Source: Clostridium pasteurianum
GTDB taxonomy: Bacteria; Bacillota; Clostridia; Clostridiales; Clostridiaceae
Reading direction: 5' to 3'
Assembly (NCBI RefSeq): GCF_001705235.1
Contig: NZ_MCGV01000001.1
Location: 124,001 to 188,000 of the forward strand
Length of the DNA stretch: 64,000 bases
Part shown: piece by piece, positions 49,468-58,826 of the stretch
Layout of the letters: each line of letters starts with the position of its first letter
Position numbering within the stretch: position 1 is the stretch's first letter
Position numbers and translations under genes: made by a program
Notes under the pieces: model-generated
What the model was told of the DNA's origin: nothing
Database searches by the model: none
What the model saw: only the letters and a program-made list of their open reading frames with translations

Positions 49468-49731
49468 TCAATCTTTATCTTCAAATAAATTGTCACCATT
49501 TACAAGTATAACATCTACACCTATTTTTTGTATATCTGACCACTGAATTTCTATATCATTATCCTTAGAAAACCAGCCTCCAACTTTTGAACCTGGAAGT
49601 ATTATAGATATTATTTTATAGTTATCGATATCAATCCTTAAATCTTTAATAACACCTAACTTTGATCCTGTATTGATATCTATAACTTCCATTGATTTCA
49701 TAGCATTTAAAGAATGTAATGAAACATTCAT
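49468..49731 (-). CDS. YlmC/YmxH family sporulation protein (PRC-barrel)
   Basis: This 87-residue PRC-barrel protein has the family pattern SLHSLNAMKSMEVIDINTG-SKLG and IDNYKIISIILPG. Members lie beside sigG in Bacillus (ylmC) and in clostridia and are labelled sporulation proteins from context; the function is unknown. ATG 49731 follows AAGGGGTGATGAGT. It lies downstream of sigG with a 313-base gap that holds a hairpin. Confidence 0.85.
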   Translation of the reverse strand: MNVSLHSLNAMKSMEVIDINTGSKLGVIKDLRIDIDNYKIISIILPGSKVGGWFSKDNDIEIQWSDIQKIGVDVILVNGDNLFEDKD

Positions 49732-49851
49732 ACTCATCACCCCTTATATTAACATAATTAATATGTTTAAAGATATTCTAAGCTCTATATAGGATATGAT
49801 TAAGCAAAATAAAAAATACAAAAATTAACAATATATTTTTGCCATATATAA

Positions 49852-49917
49852 ATAGGGTTTTCATATAATTACTAATCCATATCATATATAAATTAATAAT
49901 TAATTTGAAAACCCTAT
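49852..49917. terminator. Hairpin between sigG and the YlmC/YmxH gene
   Basis: ATAGGGTTTTCATATAATTA pairs with its near-complement at 49892-49917 (TAATTTGAAAACCCTAT) around a 15-base loop. It lacks a clear U-run, so it may be a weak terminator of sigG. The rest of 49732-50044 is AT-rich and I see no gene in it. Confidence 0.5.
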
Positions 49918-50044
49918 GTATAGTAACTAGCTCAGTCGTTAACTAAAATCAACTTAATGCCATTTTTTAAAAGTGTTACTCTAAAACATATTTAAATTAT
50001 ATTTGCATATAAACACCTATTAAAACAAATTATAATTTAACTTA

Positions 50045-50818
50045 TTAAACGTATTTTCTCATATGCTTAAGAGCAGTTTTTTCTAACCGTGATACTTGAG
50101 CTTGAGAAATTCCAATTTCATCTGCAACTTCCATTTGAGTTCTGCCATCAAAAAATCTCATGTTTAGTATCATTTTTTCTCTATCACTCAACTTTTTCAT
50201 GGCTTCCTTAATTGATATATTTTGAAGCCAACTTTCGTCTAAATCTTTATTATCACTTATTTGATCCATTACATATATGGCATCACCATCATCATGATAT
50301 ATTGGTTCAAATAGAGAAATTGGATCTTGAATAGCATCTAGAGCAAAAATAACTTCTTCACGTGGTAGTTCAAGTTCTTTTGCAATTTGAGATACCGTTG
50401 GTTCTTTATTGTTTTTGCTTATAAGTTTATCCCTTACTTGAAGTGCTCTATATGCTATATCCCTAAGAGATCTACTTACTCTTATAGAATTATTATCTCT
50501 TAAATATCTTCTTATCTCACCTATAATCATTGGAACCGCATAAGTAGAAAACTTTACATTTTGACTTAAATCAAAATTATCTATAGACTTTATAAGACCT
50601 ATACATCCAACTTGAAATAAATCATCTGCATTCTCACCTCTATTATTAAACCTTTGAATAACACTAAGTACCAATCTTAAATTTCCTCTGATAAATTTTT
50701 CCCTGGAAGTTTTGTTGCCATTCCGCATGCTAATTAATAATTCTCTCATTTCTTTTTCTTTCAAAACGGGAAGTTTCGATGTATTAACGCCGCAAATTTC
50801 AACTTTATTTATAACCAC
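50045..50818 (-). CDS. sigG: Late forespore sigma factor SigG
   Basis: Sigma G directs late gene expression in the engulfed forespore. The 257-residue protein begins VEICGVNTSKLPVL, the conserved SigG start that contacts anti-sigma factors, and has region 2 (NLRLVLSVIQRF, DDLFQVGCIGLIKSIDNFD, VPMIIGEIRRYLRD) and region 4 (MEVADEIGISQAQVSRLEK). The start is GTG 50818 after AAGGGG. It lies 73 bases after sigE and has its own sigma-F-like promoter. Confidence 0.97.
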   Translation of the reverse strand: MVINKVEICGVNTSKLPVLKEKEMRELLISMRNGNKTSREKFIRGNLRLVLSVIQRFNNRGENADDLFQVGCIGLIKSIDNFDLSQNVKFSTYAVPMIIGEIRRYLRDNNSIRVSRSLRDIAYRALQVRDKLISKNNKEPTVSQIAKELELPREEVIFALDAIQDPISLFEPIYHDDGDAIYVMDQISDNKDLDESWLQNISIKEAMKKLSDREKMILNMRFFDGRTQMEVADEIGISQAQVSRLEKTALKHMRKYV

Positions 50819-50851
50819 TTTATCAGCCCCTTCGAAATAATAGCATTTAAA

Positions 50852-50880
50852 ATTATTCCCTCAGATGAGCTGTTTTATAC
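50852..50880 (-). promoter_or_regulatory. Putative sigma-F promoter of sigG
   Basis: On the minus strand GTATA (50876-50880) and GGGAATAAT (50852-50860) are 15 bases apart. They fit the sigma-F consensus GyATA and GGnnAnAnT well, with spacing one base short. The site lies between sigE and sigG, 34 bases before the sigG start, where the forespore promoter is expected. Confidence 0.65.
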
Positions 50881-50891
50881 TAAAGACAAAC

Positions 50892-51599
50892 TTATAACAT
50901 TTTGTTTATTTCTTTTTTTAATCTTTTAATTATTCTTTTTTCAAGTCTTGAAATATAAGATTGTGATATACCAAGCATATCTGCAACTTCTTTTTGAGTC
51001 TTCTCACCAACTCCCGTGAGACCATACCTAAGTTCAACTATTTTCTTTTCCCTTTCATTTAATTTTCTTAATGCAATTACTAAAAGCTGCTTGTCAACCT
51101 CACCCTCTATTAGATTATAAACACAATCATTTTCGGTTCCTAATATATCTGATAAAAGAAGTTTATTTCCATCCCAATCTATATTAAGCGGTTCATAAAA
51201 TGAAATTTCCGCTTTTACTTTGCTATTCCTTCTAAGATACATTAATATCTCATTCTCAATACACCTTGAACCATATGTGGCTAATTTGATTTTCTTTTGA
51301 GGATCAAATGTGTTTACAGCTTTAATGAGTCCTATAGTACCAACGGAAATTAAATCCTCAACACTAACTCCTGTATTTTCAAATTTTCTTGCAATATATA
51401 CTACAAGTCTTAAATTTCTTTCTATAAGTATTGATCTTACACTTTCATCTCCCTTTACAAGCCTATTTACTAAATCATCTTCCTCATCTTTTGTAAGTGG
51501 AGGTGGAAGCGCATCGTTTCCTCCGATATAGTACAGCTTGTTAGAAAATATTTTTATTTTACATAATATTTTGCTTAGAATCAGTAATAGATACTTCAT
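50892..51599 (-). CDS. sigE: Early mother-cell sigma factor SigE (pro-form)
   Basis: Sigma E controls early mother-cell genes. The 235-residue protein has a hydrophobic pro-sequence ([18 protein letters not shown]) removed by SpoIIGA, then [15 protein letters not shown], region 2 ([36 protein letters not shown]) and region 4 ([20 protein letters not shown]). It lies 18 bases after spoIIGA, forming the spoIIG operon. Confidence 0.97.
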   Translation of the reverse strand: MKYLLLILSKILCKIKIFSNKLYYIGGNDALPPPLTKDEEDDLVNRLVKGDESVRSILIERNLRLVVYIARKFENTGVSVEDLISVGTIGLIKAVNTFDPQKKIKLATYGSRCIENEILMYLRRNSKVKAEISFYEPLNIDWDGNKLLLSDILGTENDCVYNLIEGEVDKQLLVIALRKLNEREKKIVELRYGLTGVGEKTQKEVADMLGISQSYISRLEKRIIKRLKKEINKML

Positions 51600-51617
51600 A
51601 ATATCCCCCCCATTATA

Positions 51618-52418
51618 TTAAATACTCCCTCTTGACAGAAGTGCATTATAATCATTTAAATCACTTAATTTATTATCAATTAGAGCTATAATAGCATTCC
51701 TAACTTCTATCTTATTCCCTATGTATATTTTCACATAAGTAGGTTTAAACGCTTCAAGCTTTCCCATATTTCCATTTACTAATCTAAAAGGCACATAATA
51801 TTTAATAGAATCATCCCAATCTATGTTATTCATTAAACTTTTCTCAACAATAATTACGGGAAGATTCGTAATTGGCTCCCTAAGTTCATTCCCCGTATCT
51901 AGAAAAGCTTCTACTATCTTTTTACTATTTTTAACGCATATTTCTATTTTGTATGTTAACTTTTGTGTAAGTTTTCTGTCATGTATAAACCATATAATTC
52001 TATTTGCAAACATATATATAATCATAAGTGATATAATAATTAATTTGTAAGATATATTTCCCATATACACATTAAAAAAATTATTTTGTAAATCATTTAA
52101 TTGGATAAAAAAACATATCCCAGCCGTAAGCATTGAATACATAATAAGTATTGATATAGCTTTTATATTAAATATTAAATTCTTTTTTCTATATGCAATT
52201 ATTATCATTAAGAAAGCAATAATTATTTTAAAGATCAATCTTGAAAATATCTTAAGTTCAGGCATTACCAAAACTATTACATAAAGTCCTCCTAAGATTC
52301 CTCCTAGAATTAAATATTTCATACTAGCTTTTAATCTTAAAGTTTCTGATGTCACATAAAGCAGAAAAGTATTTACTATTGAATTTTCTAATATTAGGAC
52401 ATCCAAATACACAACCAC
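51618..52418 (-). CDS. spoIIGA: Sigma-E processing aspartic peptidase SpoIIGA
   Basis: SpoIIGA cleaves the SigE pro-sequence after septation. The 266-residue protein has five N-terminal membrane helices (MVVYLDVLILENSIVNTFLL onward to about 135) and a soluble C-terminal protease domain with the catalytic EAFLDTGNELREP (Asp-Thr-Gly, about residue 172). The start is GTG 52418 after GGGAGGTG. The C-terminus seems slightly short for the family. Confidence 0.93.
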   Translation of the reverse strand: MVVYLDVLILENSIVNTFLLYVTSETLRLKASMKYLILGGILGGLYVIVLVMPELKIFSRLIFKIIIAFLMIIIAYRKKNLIFNIKAISILIMYSMLTAGICFFIQLNDLQNNFFNVYMGNISYKLIIISLMIIYMFANRIIWFIHDRKLTQKLTYKIEICVKNSKKIVEAFLDTGNELREPITNLPVIIVEKSLMNNIDWDDSIKYYVPFRLVNGNMGKLEAFKPTYVKIYIGNKIEVRNAIIALIDNKLSDLNDYNALLSRGSI

Positions 52419-52439
52419 TTTTTTCCACCTCCCTAGATT

Positions 52440-52471
52440 ATTATATTACTTGTCCGCTTAAAATTTTGTCA
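52440..52471 (-). promoter_or_regulatory. Putative Spo0A-dependent spoIIG promoter
   Basis: On the minus strand a perfect TATAAT (52440-52445) lies 20 bases after TGACAAA (52465-52471), a two-mismatch 0A box (TGTCGAA). A wide gap between 0A box and -10 is a mark of spoIIG promoters in Bacillus. The match is modest. Confidence 0.4.
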
Positions 52472-52591
52472 TTTTATACCATAGAAATTAAATTTTTAAC
52501 TTTGAATTTTTGATAATAAATGTACCTATATATCAGTTAGTATCAATTTCCCACAATAAATTTTTACATAAAAAATATGGGATCTGTAATT

Positions 52592-52650
52592 CAAAAAAAC
52601 AAAAATAGACCCTATAATTTATTTTGACTTCAATAAATTATAGAGCCTAT
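52592..52650 (-). terminator. Terminator of ftsZ
   Basis: ATAGGCTCTATAATTTATT, loop GAAGTCAA, AATAAATTATAGGGTCTAT, then TTTTTGTTTTTTT, 14 bases after the ftsZ stop. It separates ftsAZ from spoIIG. Confidence 0.93.
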
Positions 52651-52664
52651 CTTCTTACTTAATT

Positions 52665-53783
52665 TTAATATTTGCTTCTATTTTGTCTTCTAAGAAATGC
52701 AGGTATATCTAAATCATCTTTAGCTGAATTATCAAAGCTTCCTGTGTTATCAAGTGCACTAGCAGCTTCCTGTTGAGGTTTAGGTTCCTTAATATCTTTC
52801 TTAATATCTTTCTTCACTGCATCTACACCTTCATCTTCAAATCCAGTAGCAATAACAGTTATTCTTATCTCATCTTTTAAATTTTCATCAATAACAGCTC
52901 CAAATATTATATTAGCATCTGGATCTGCTGCCTCTTGAACTACTTGTGCAGCCTCATTTATTTCAAGTAGACCTAAATCTTCACCACCTGTAACATTTAG
53001 AAGCACTCCTGTTGCTCCGACAATAGATGTTTCCAAAAGAGGACTTGATATAGCCTGTTTTGCTGCATCACTAGCTCTTGTATCGCCTGCTCCTCTTCCT
53101 ACACCCATATGGGCAAGACCTTTATTTATCATAACAGTTCTAACATCCGCAAAATCAAGATTTACAAGACCAGGAATAGTTATTAAATCTGATATTCCCT
53201 GAACACCCTGTCTTAAAACATCATCAGCTAATTTAAAAGCTTCCACAAGGGTCGTTTTCTTATCTACAATAGCAAGTAATCTCTCATTTGGAATTGTAAC
53301 TAAAGTATCGACTCTGTCTTTTAAATTTTTAATTCCCTCTTCAGCATGCAACATTCTTTTTCTACCTTCAAAAGGAAATGGCTTTGTAACAACACCAACT
53401 GTAAGTATGCCCATGGACTTTGCTATCTCCGCAACTACTGGAGCAGCACCGGTTCCAGTTCCTCCGCCCATACCAGCAGTTATAAATACCATATCGGCTC
53501 CTTTTATAGCTTGAGATATTTCATCTTTACTCTCTTCTGCAGCCTTTTGACCTATTTCAGGATTTGCACCTGCTCCCAAACCTTTAGTGAGCTTATCACC
53601 TATTTGAATTTTCTGTGATGCTTGTGAAAGAGTTAATGCCTGCTTATCTGTATTTATGGCAATAAATTCTACATTTTTTAATCCTTCTACAATCATTCTA
53701 TTAACCGCATTATTACCTCCGCCACCGCAGCCAATTACCTTTATCTGAGCAAACTGTTGAACATCAACATCAAAATCAAGCAC
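52665..53783 (-). CDS. ftsZ: Cell division protein FtsZ
   Basis: FtsZ is the tubulin-like GTPase forming the division ring. The 372-residue protein has [21 protein letters not shown], the tubulin signature [10 protein letters not shown] (about residue 108), NERLL and NLDFADV. A variable linker leads to the C-terminal peptide [12 protein letters not shown] that binds FtsA and SepF. The start is GTG 53783 after GGGAGGTAA. It lies 18 bases after ftsA. Confidence 0.98.
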   Translation of the reverse strand: MLDFDVDVQQFAQIKVIGCGGGGNNAVNRMIVEGLKNVEFIAINTDKQALTLSQASQKIQIGDKLTKGLGAGANPEIGQKAAEESKDEISQAIKGADMVFITAGMGGGTGTGAAPVVAEIAKSMGILTVGVVTKPFPFEGRKRMLHAEEGIKNLKDRVDTLVTIPNERLLAIVDKKTTLVEAFKLADDVLRQGVQGISDLITIPGLVNLDFADVRTVMINKGLAHMGVGRGAGDTRASDAAKQAISSPLLETSIVGATGVLLNVTGGEDLGLLEINEAAQVVQEAADPDANIIFGAVIDENLKDEIRITVIATGFEDEGVDAVKKDIKKDIKEPKPQQEAASALDNTGSFDNSAKDDLDIPAFLRRQNRSKY

Positions 53784-53801
53784 AATATATTACCTCCCTC
53801 A

Positions 53802-55064
53802 TTAAAAAAGATCTGTAAGAAAATCCTTTACTTTTGAAAAGACACTTATTTTCTCTTCATCTCTCTTAACATTCTTATTCCATAAATTCTTGTCTTCATT
53901 TTTACAATCTTCTTTATCATTACTAAATAAATTACTACTTTTCATATTATAACCTATATCACTCACAATTCCAACTGCTGAAACATGCATTGGGCTAGAA
54001 GCACCTACAAAATTTGATGAACCTATTCTTACATTTTTGTCCATGATTCTTCTTCCAACGCCTACAGCACCTTTTATCAGTGCAACACCCCCACCTACAA
54101 TTACAACATTTGTTACTTCATTATAATAATTTTTACTTATTAATTTCTTTCTTACTAATTCATATAGCTCTTCAATCCTAGATTGTACAATTAACTTTAA
54201 AAAGCTATAATCCACATTTACATTTCCATTGTATGGCACTTTAATATTAATTTTCTCATTACCATCGTCACTATTAGGTTCAATATTAGCATACTTTATT
54301 TTTATTTTTTCAGCCTCTTCAAACGGTATTTTTAAACCTAGAGCCATATCCTTAGTTATGCTATCTCCACCTAATGGTACATTATCAATATAAACTATGT
54401 TATCATTTTTAACTATAGCTATATTAGTATTTTCAGTTCCTACATCTACAAGTGCACATCCAATTTCTCTTTCATGCTTAGTCAAAACAACATTTGAAAC
54501 AACTTTTGGTTCAAAGCATAAACCTTTTACATTATATCCAGCTTTGTTCACACTCTTAATAAGATTATCGACAATATTAGAGTTTACCGTAATAACTTGA
54601 ACATCAGCTTCTAACTTTGTCCCGCTCATTCCTACAGGGTCCTTTATATTATCGTAACCATCCACAATAAACTGTTGGGGTTCAACTCCAATAATTTCTC
54701 TACCAGATGCTACTGATACAAATCTAGTAGATTCAATGACTCTCTTCACATCACTACTAGTTATTACTCTGTCATCTGAAGATACTGCTACTACGCCTTT
54801 ATTATGTATAAGCTCACTTATGCTTCCATGGAGTGCAACGTACACATCATCTAAATTAATGTCTACCATTTTTTTTAACTTTGCCATGCAATTCCGTATA
54901 GACCTGGCTGTACTATCTATATTAACAACAATAGATTTTTTTACTCCATCACATTTTGAAGAAGTTACGCCTATAATTTGAACCTCTCCTCGTTTTGTTA
55001 TCTTACCTAATGCTATACATATTTTGGATGAACCAACGTCTATTCCTATAATATAATTATTCAT
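53802..55064 (-). CDS. ftsA: Cell division protein FtsA
   Basis: FtsA is an actin-like ATPase tethering FtsZ to the membrane. The 420-residue protein has phosphate-1 GIDVGSSKICIALGK, the 1C/SHS2 domain, VDVGTENTNIAIV (phosphate-2) and VVIVGGGVALIKG (adenosine). The C-terminal VFSKVKDFLTDLF is an amphipathic membrane-binding helix. The actin core is diverged, as in other clostridial FtsA. Confidence 0.93.
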   Translation of the reverse strand: MNNYIIGIDVGSSKICIALGKITKRGEVQIIGVTSSKCDGVKKSIVVNIDSTARSIRNCMAKLKKMVDINLDDVYVALHGSISELIHNKGVVAVSSDDRVITSSDVKRVIESTRFVSVASGREIIGVEPQQFIVDGYDNIKDPVGMSGTKLEADVQVITVNSNIVDNLIKSVNKAGYNVKGLCFEPKVVSNVVLTKHEREIGCALVDVGTENTNIAIVKNDNIVYIDNVPLGGDSITKDMALGLKIPFEEAEKIKIKYANIEPNSDDGNEKINIKVPYNGNVNVDYSFLKLIVQSRIEELYELVRKKLISKNYYNEVTNVVIVGGGVALIKGAVGVGRRIMDKNVRIGSSNFVGASSPMHVSAVGIVSDIGYNMKSSNLFSNDKEDCKNEDKNLWNKNVKRDEEKISVFSKVKDFLTDLF

Positions 55065-55170
55065 AAAATTAAAATCCCCCCTAACAGAGAAGCACAGTTA
55101 TTATATTCAACAAAAAAATAAGATTTCCTTTTATTATTGTAAAAAATATATTAAAAATTATACATAAATA

Positions 55171-55198
55171 AAAAAAGGATACCTAATACGATACCCTT
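55171..55198 (-). terminator. Terminator of the glycosyltransferase gene
   Basis: AAGGGTATC, loop GTATTA, GGTATCCTT forms a 9-bp stem with two G-U pairs, followed by TTTTTTATTT. It is 18 bases after the glycosyltransferase stop; the promoter of ftsAZ should lie between it and 55064. Confidence 0.75.
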
Positions 55199-55216
55199 CT
55201 TCCACTTAAAACCAAG

Positions 55217-56494
55217 TTAATTAGCTTTTTCTAAATCTGATATATCAACACTTCTTGTATGCTTTGTATGATTCCAATCCTTATTGTTTTTCTTAAGAAT
55301 ACCTATAACCGCTATTGGAAGCCATGTTATAAGATATATAGGGTAAAGTATAACATAATACCATATCACTTTAATGTCTAATTTCTTATCAAGTGCCAAT
55401 AGAAATGGTGTATATATGTATTGAATCACTGCAAGTAATGATACTACTACTTTAAATGGAGTTATACTAAAAACAGTAGTATTATTAATAAATGATGATA
55501 TATTCTGTGCTGTCATAAAAGTCGTGTCCAAAAGGCTAAAAATTGTTGCCAAACCAAATAAGATAGTTACTACAGGGTTTATACTATATATTGCACAATC
55601 AAAAGCAGTAAAACTCCTAGTTGAAATTGATTTTTTTAAGAGTTTGAAGAAATATCTGCTTGACACATCTGAAAATCCCTGCATCCACCTTATTCTCTGA
55701 TGCCATGATTGAACAAGAGTAAGCGGCTTTTCATCATAAATTACAGCATCATGCGCCCAACCTACTTTATAACCATTTAAAACAAGTTTACATGTAAATT
55801 CTAAATCTTCTGTAAGGCAAGTTGCTCCCCATCCTAATTTCTTTAATATCTCCATTTCAAAACAGCATCCAGTACCACCTAGCTGATTAGAAAGTCCAAT
55901 ATTACTTCTAGACAGCTGGAACATTCTATCTGTAGCCCAAAATGCTATGGAATAACTTCCTGTTATCCAAGAATCTTTAGGATTTTTACTATCCAAATAT
56001 CCCTGAACAACTTTATAACCTTCACATAATTTTTTATTCATCTCAACTAGAAAATTTTTAGAGGCTAAATTATCAGCATCAAATATTACAACCGCATCAT
56101 ATTTCTTATCCATTTTAAATAATTTGCTGAACATCCATTCTAGAGCATAACCTTTACCTTTTTTGTCTTTATTTACTCTTTCATAGACTTTTGCTCCTTT
56201 TTCAAGTGCCTTTTTAGCAGTATCATCGTTACAATTATCTGCAATTACAAATATGTCATACATATCATCGGGATAATCCAATTTATTTAAACTCACAACC
56301 ATATCACTTATTACAGCTTCCTCATTATGCGCAGCTACCACAAGTGCAAAGGTCTTTTTAGGTTCAAATTTCTTATCATCCTTTTTTCTTATAATTCCAA
56401 AGAATGATATACATAGATAATACATCGATATGATAAAAACCGTATTTGCGAAGACACGTGAAATAACATGTACTATAGACTTTACTTCATTCAC
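55217..56494 (-). CDS. Membrane family 2 glycosyltransferase
   Basis: This 425-residue processive-type GT-A enzyme has one N-terminal helix (about 10-32), then VAAHNEEAVISDMV, DNCNDDT, VIFDADN (metal DxD), TCLTEDLEF and QRIRWMQGF (QxxRW), followed by three or four C-terminal helices. It resembles cellulose/hyaluronan synthase-like enzymes such as YdaM; product unknown, but a cell-surface glycan is likely. Its place before ftsA is shared with some clostridia. Confidence 0.88.
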   Translation of the reverse strand: MNEVKSIVHVISRVFANTVFIISMYYLCISFFGIIRKKDDKKFEPKKTFALVVAAHNEEAVISDMVVSLNKLDYPDDMYDIFVIADNCNDDTAKKALEKGAKVYERVNKDKKGKGYALEWMFSKLFKMDKKYDAVVIFDADNLASKNFLVEMNKKLCEGYKVVQGYLDSKNPKDSWITGSYSIAFWATDRMFQLSRSNIGLSNQLGGTGCCFEMEILKKLGWGATCLTEDLEFTCKLVLNGYKVGWAHDAVIYDEKPLTLVQSWHQRIRWMQGFSDVSSRYFFKLLKKSISTRSFTAFDCAIYSINPVVTILFGLATIFSLLDTTFMTAQNISSFINNTTVFSITPFKVVVSLLAVIQYIYTPFLLALDKKLDIKVIWYYVILYPIYLITWLPIAVIGILKKNNKDWNHTKHTRSVDISDLEKAN

Positions 56495-56635
56495 TATGTA
56501 TCCCCCCTAAACAAAATTATTTTATCACAAAAATTTATTAAATACTATAAGTATTTTATTAAATTGAAAATTTATTAACTTCTACATTTAATTTTTTATA
56601 TATATTCCTTAAATTAGGTAATCCTTTTTCTTTTC

Positions 56636-57693
56636 CTATAATATCATCATTTTAGTTATAAATTCCTTATCAACACTTGATTGTACAGCCATGTCATAAG
56701 ATATTATTCCCTTTTTATATAAGTCTATTATAGATTTATCCATAGTTATCATTCCATATTTACCACCAGTTTGAATTAAAGACTGTATTTGATGTGTTTT
56801 ACCTTCTCTTATCAAATTTTGTATTGCTGGGGTAAAAGTCATTATTTCAAAAGCCGCTACTCTTCCAGAACCGTCCTTCTTCTTTAAAAGCTGCTGTGAA
56901 ATAACTCCTTTAAGGACAGAAGCAAGTTGTGTCCTTATCTGCTGTTGATTATTCTCAGGGAACACGTCAATTATTCTATCTATGGTTTTAGCCGCACCTA
57001 TAGTATGGAGTGTTGACAAAACAAGATGCCCCGTCTCTGCAGCAGTAATAGCTGTAGATATAGTTTCAAAATCACGCATTTCTCCAACCAATATTACATC
57101 AGGATCTTCTCTTAATGCTGAATTTAAAGCTGATACATATGATCTACTATCCTTACCTATTTCACGCTGATTTATTATACTTTTATTGCTTTTATGTATA
57201 TATTCTATAGGATCTTCAAGAGTGATTATATGTAAAGATTTTTTCAAGTTAAATTCGTTTATAATTGAAGCTAAAGTTGTGCTTTTTCCATTACCTGTAG
57301 GACCAGTAACAAGAATAAGTCCTTTATTAACATTTATTAAATCACTCAAAACCTCCGGGAAACCAAGCTCTTTAAATGTAGGTATTTTAAGCGGAATATT
57401 TCTAATTGCTATGGCATCCTTTCCCCTATTTTTATATATGTTAACTCTAAATACACCAACTCCACTAAGAGAATAAGAAATATCAAATTCTCCGAGCTCT
57501 AAATACTTATTATAATTGTCTCCCAGTAATTCTTTTGAATAATCTACTAGTTCTTCCTCAGTTACTTTATCTTTATCTCTTAAAATTTCAAGTTCTCCAT
57601 TTATTCTAAGTACAGGTGGCATATTGAAAGAAATATGCATGTCTGATGCTTTTTTATCAACAACTAATTTTAGCAGATTTTTTAAGTTTCCCA
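56636..57693 (-). CDS. pilT: PilT-like type IV pilus retraction ATPase
   Basis: This 352-residue secretion ATPase has an N-terminal PAS-like domain (KASDMHISFNMPPVLRINGEL), Walker A GPTGNGKST (about 133), the Asp/His boxes (TLEDPIEYIH, LREDPDVILVGEMRD) and HLVLSTLHT. The PilT-typical AIQNLIREGKTHQI is in the C-terminal half. ATG 57693 follows GAGGAGG. No other pilus gene is in the window, so partners must be elsewhere or the gene acts alone. Confidence 0.93.
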
Positions 57694-57750
57694 TTATAAT
57701 CTTCCTCCTCATGAATTATCAAATATAAAACTTCCATAATATTTTAATAT

Positions 57751-57780
57751 ACATGTTCCATAATATATTAAGGAACATGT
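57751..57780. other. Perfect hairpin between sigK and pilT
   Basis: ACATGTTCC and GGAACATGT flank TTAATATATTA, itself nearly palindromic. It lies about 60 bases before the pilT start and lacks a U-run. It may be an operator or a weak terminator; the other intergenic DNA here (57781-57960) is featureless AT-rich. Confidence 0.45.
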
Positions 57781-57960
57781 ATACTATGACTAACCTTTTC
57801 ATAATACACTACAATAAAAAAACATTCAACTTTATAAAAAAATAACTAAATCAATTTCTCAAATATTTAATATCTATATTATTTCTTTATTATGGATAAC
57901 ATTTTAATTATAGATTAATTTTTATATAATTACAATTACATTGTTATATTATGCAAGCTT

Positions 57961-58665
57961 TTATATTTTACAATTACCATTTAGCTGTCTATATAACTTC
58001 TTAAGTGCTCTCTTTTCTATTCTAGAAACATAAGATCTTGATATGCCCAAAATCTGTGCTATTTCTCTTTGATTTTTAGGCTTTCCATCACCAAGACCGT
58101 ATCTCATCTTAATTATTGCCTTTTCACGACCTTTTAGCACTCTGTTTATTTCAACATATAGTTTTCCTATTTGAATACGGTTTTCAACTATTTCAATAAC
58201 AGAATCATCATCACTACTAAGTATGTCTATAAGAGCTATTTCATTGCCCTCTTTATCTACACCTATTGGGTCTTGAAGGTAAACCTCATTCTTATTTTTT
58301 TTATTATTCCTTATAAGCATCAATATTTCATTTTCTATACATCTTGCAGCATAAGTTGCAAGTCTTGTTCCCTTTGAAATATTGTATGAATCAATAGCCT
58401 TAATTAGACCTATAGTACCTATAGATATTAAATCATCAACTTCTTTACCAGAATAAGTATACTTTTTAACAATGTGAGCTACTAATCTTAAATTTCTTTC
58501 TATCAATACATTCTTTGCTAGAGGATCACCTTCCTTTAATTTTTTTAAATAATATTTTTCTTCACTCTCTGCAAGCGGCTTAGGAAATGATGCACCGTTA
58601 CCGATATAAGCTACAAAAAATGTAATACTACCCACTATATTAAATAAACAATACATTACACACAC
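57961..58665 (-). CDS. sigK: Late mother-cell sigma factor SigK (pro-form)
   Basis: Sigma K controls late mother-cell genes. The 234-residue protein has a hydrophobic pro-sequence (about 1-20; MYCLFNIVGSITFFVAYIG), GNGASFPKPLAESEEKYYL, region 2 (RLVAHIVKKYTYSGKEVDDL) and region 4 (REIAQILGISRSYVSRIEKR). The gene is whole: no skin-like insertion splits it, unlike in Bacillus and C. difficile. GTG 58665 is chosen as it lies 9 bases after GGAGG; the ATG 9 bases later is too far. Confidence 0.96.
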   Translation of the reverse strand: MCVMYCLFNIVGSITFFVAYIGNGASFPKPLAESEEKYYLKKLKEGDPLAKNVLIERNLRLVAHIVKKYTYSGKEVDDLISIGTIGLIKAIDSYNISKGTRLATYAARCIENEILMLIRNNKKNKNEVYLQDPIGVDKEGNEIALIDILSSDDDSVIEIVENRIQIGKLYVEINRVLKGREKAIIKMRYGLGDGKPKNQREIAQILGISRSYVSRIEKRALKKLYRQLNGNCKI

Positions 58666-58697
58666 AGGTAATCCTCCTAATAATGCTTACAAACATT

Positions 58698-58730
58698 AAA
58701 CCAAAGCCAAATTTGGATTTTCGGTTTTTT
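58698..58730. other. Hairpin upstream of sigK
   Basis: AAACCAAAGCCAAATTTGGA continues to TTTTCGGTTTTTT: outer AAACC/GGTTT and inner CCAAATTTGG pair. It looks like a terminator on the plus strand, where no gene precedes it. For pbp (minus) the U-run is poor, so its use is unclear. Confidence 0.35.
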
Positions 58731-58826
58731 ATAAGCCTTTTACTCAAATCTTATTTTTTATCATATAATTTGGGTTAAAAACCTATCTATTTATATTATT
58801 CATAAAGAGTGAACTTTGTTACTTTT

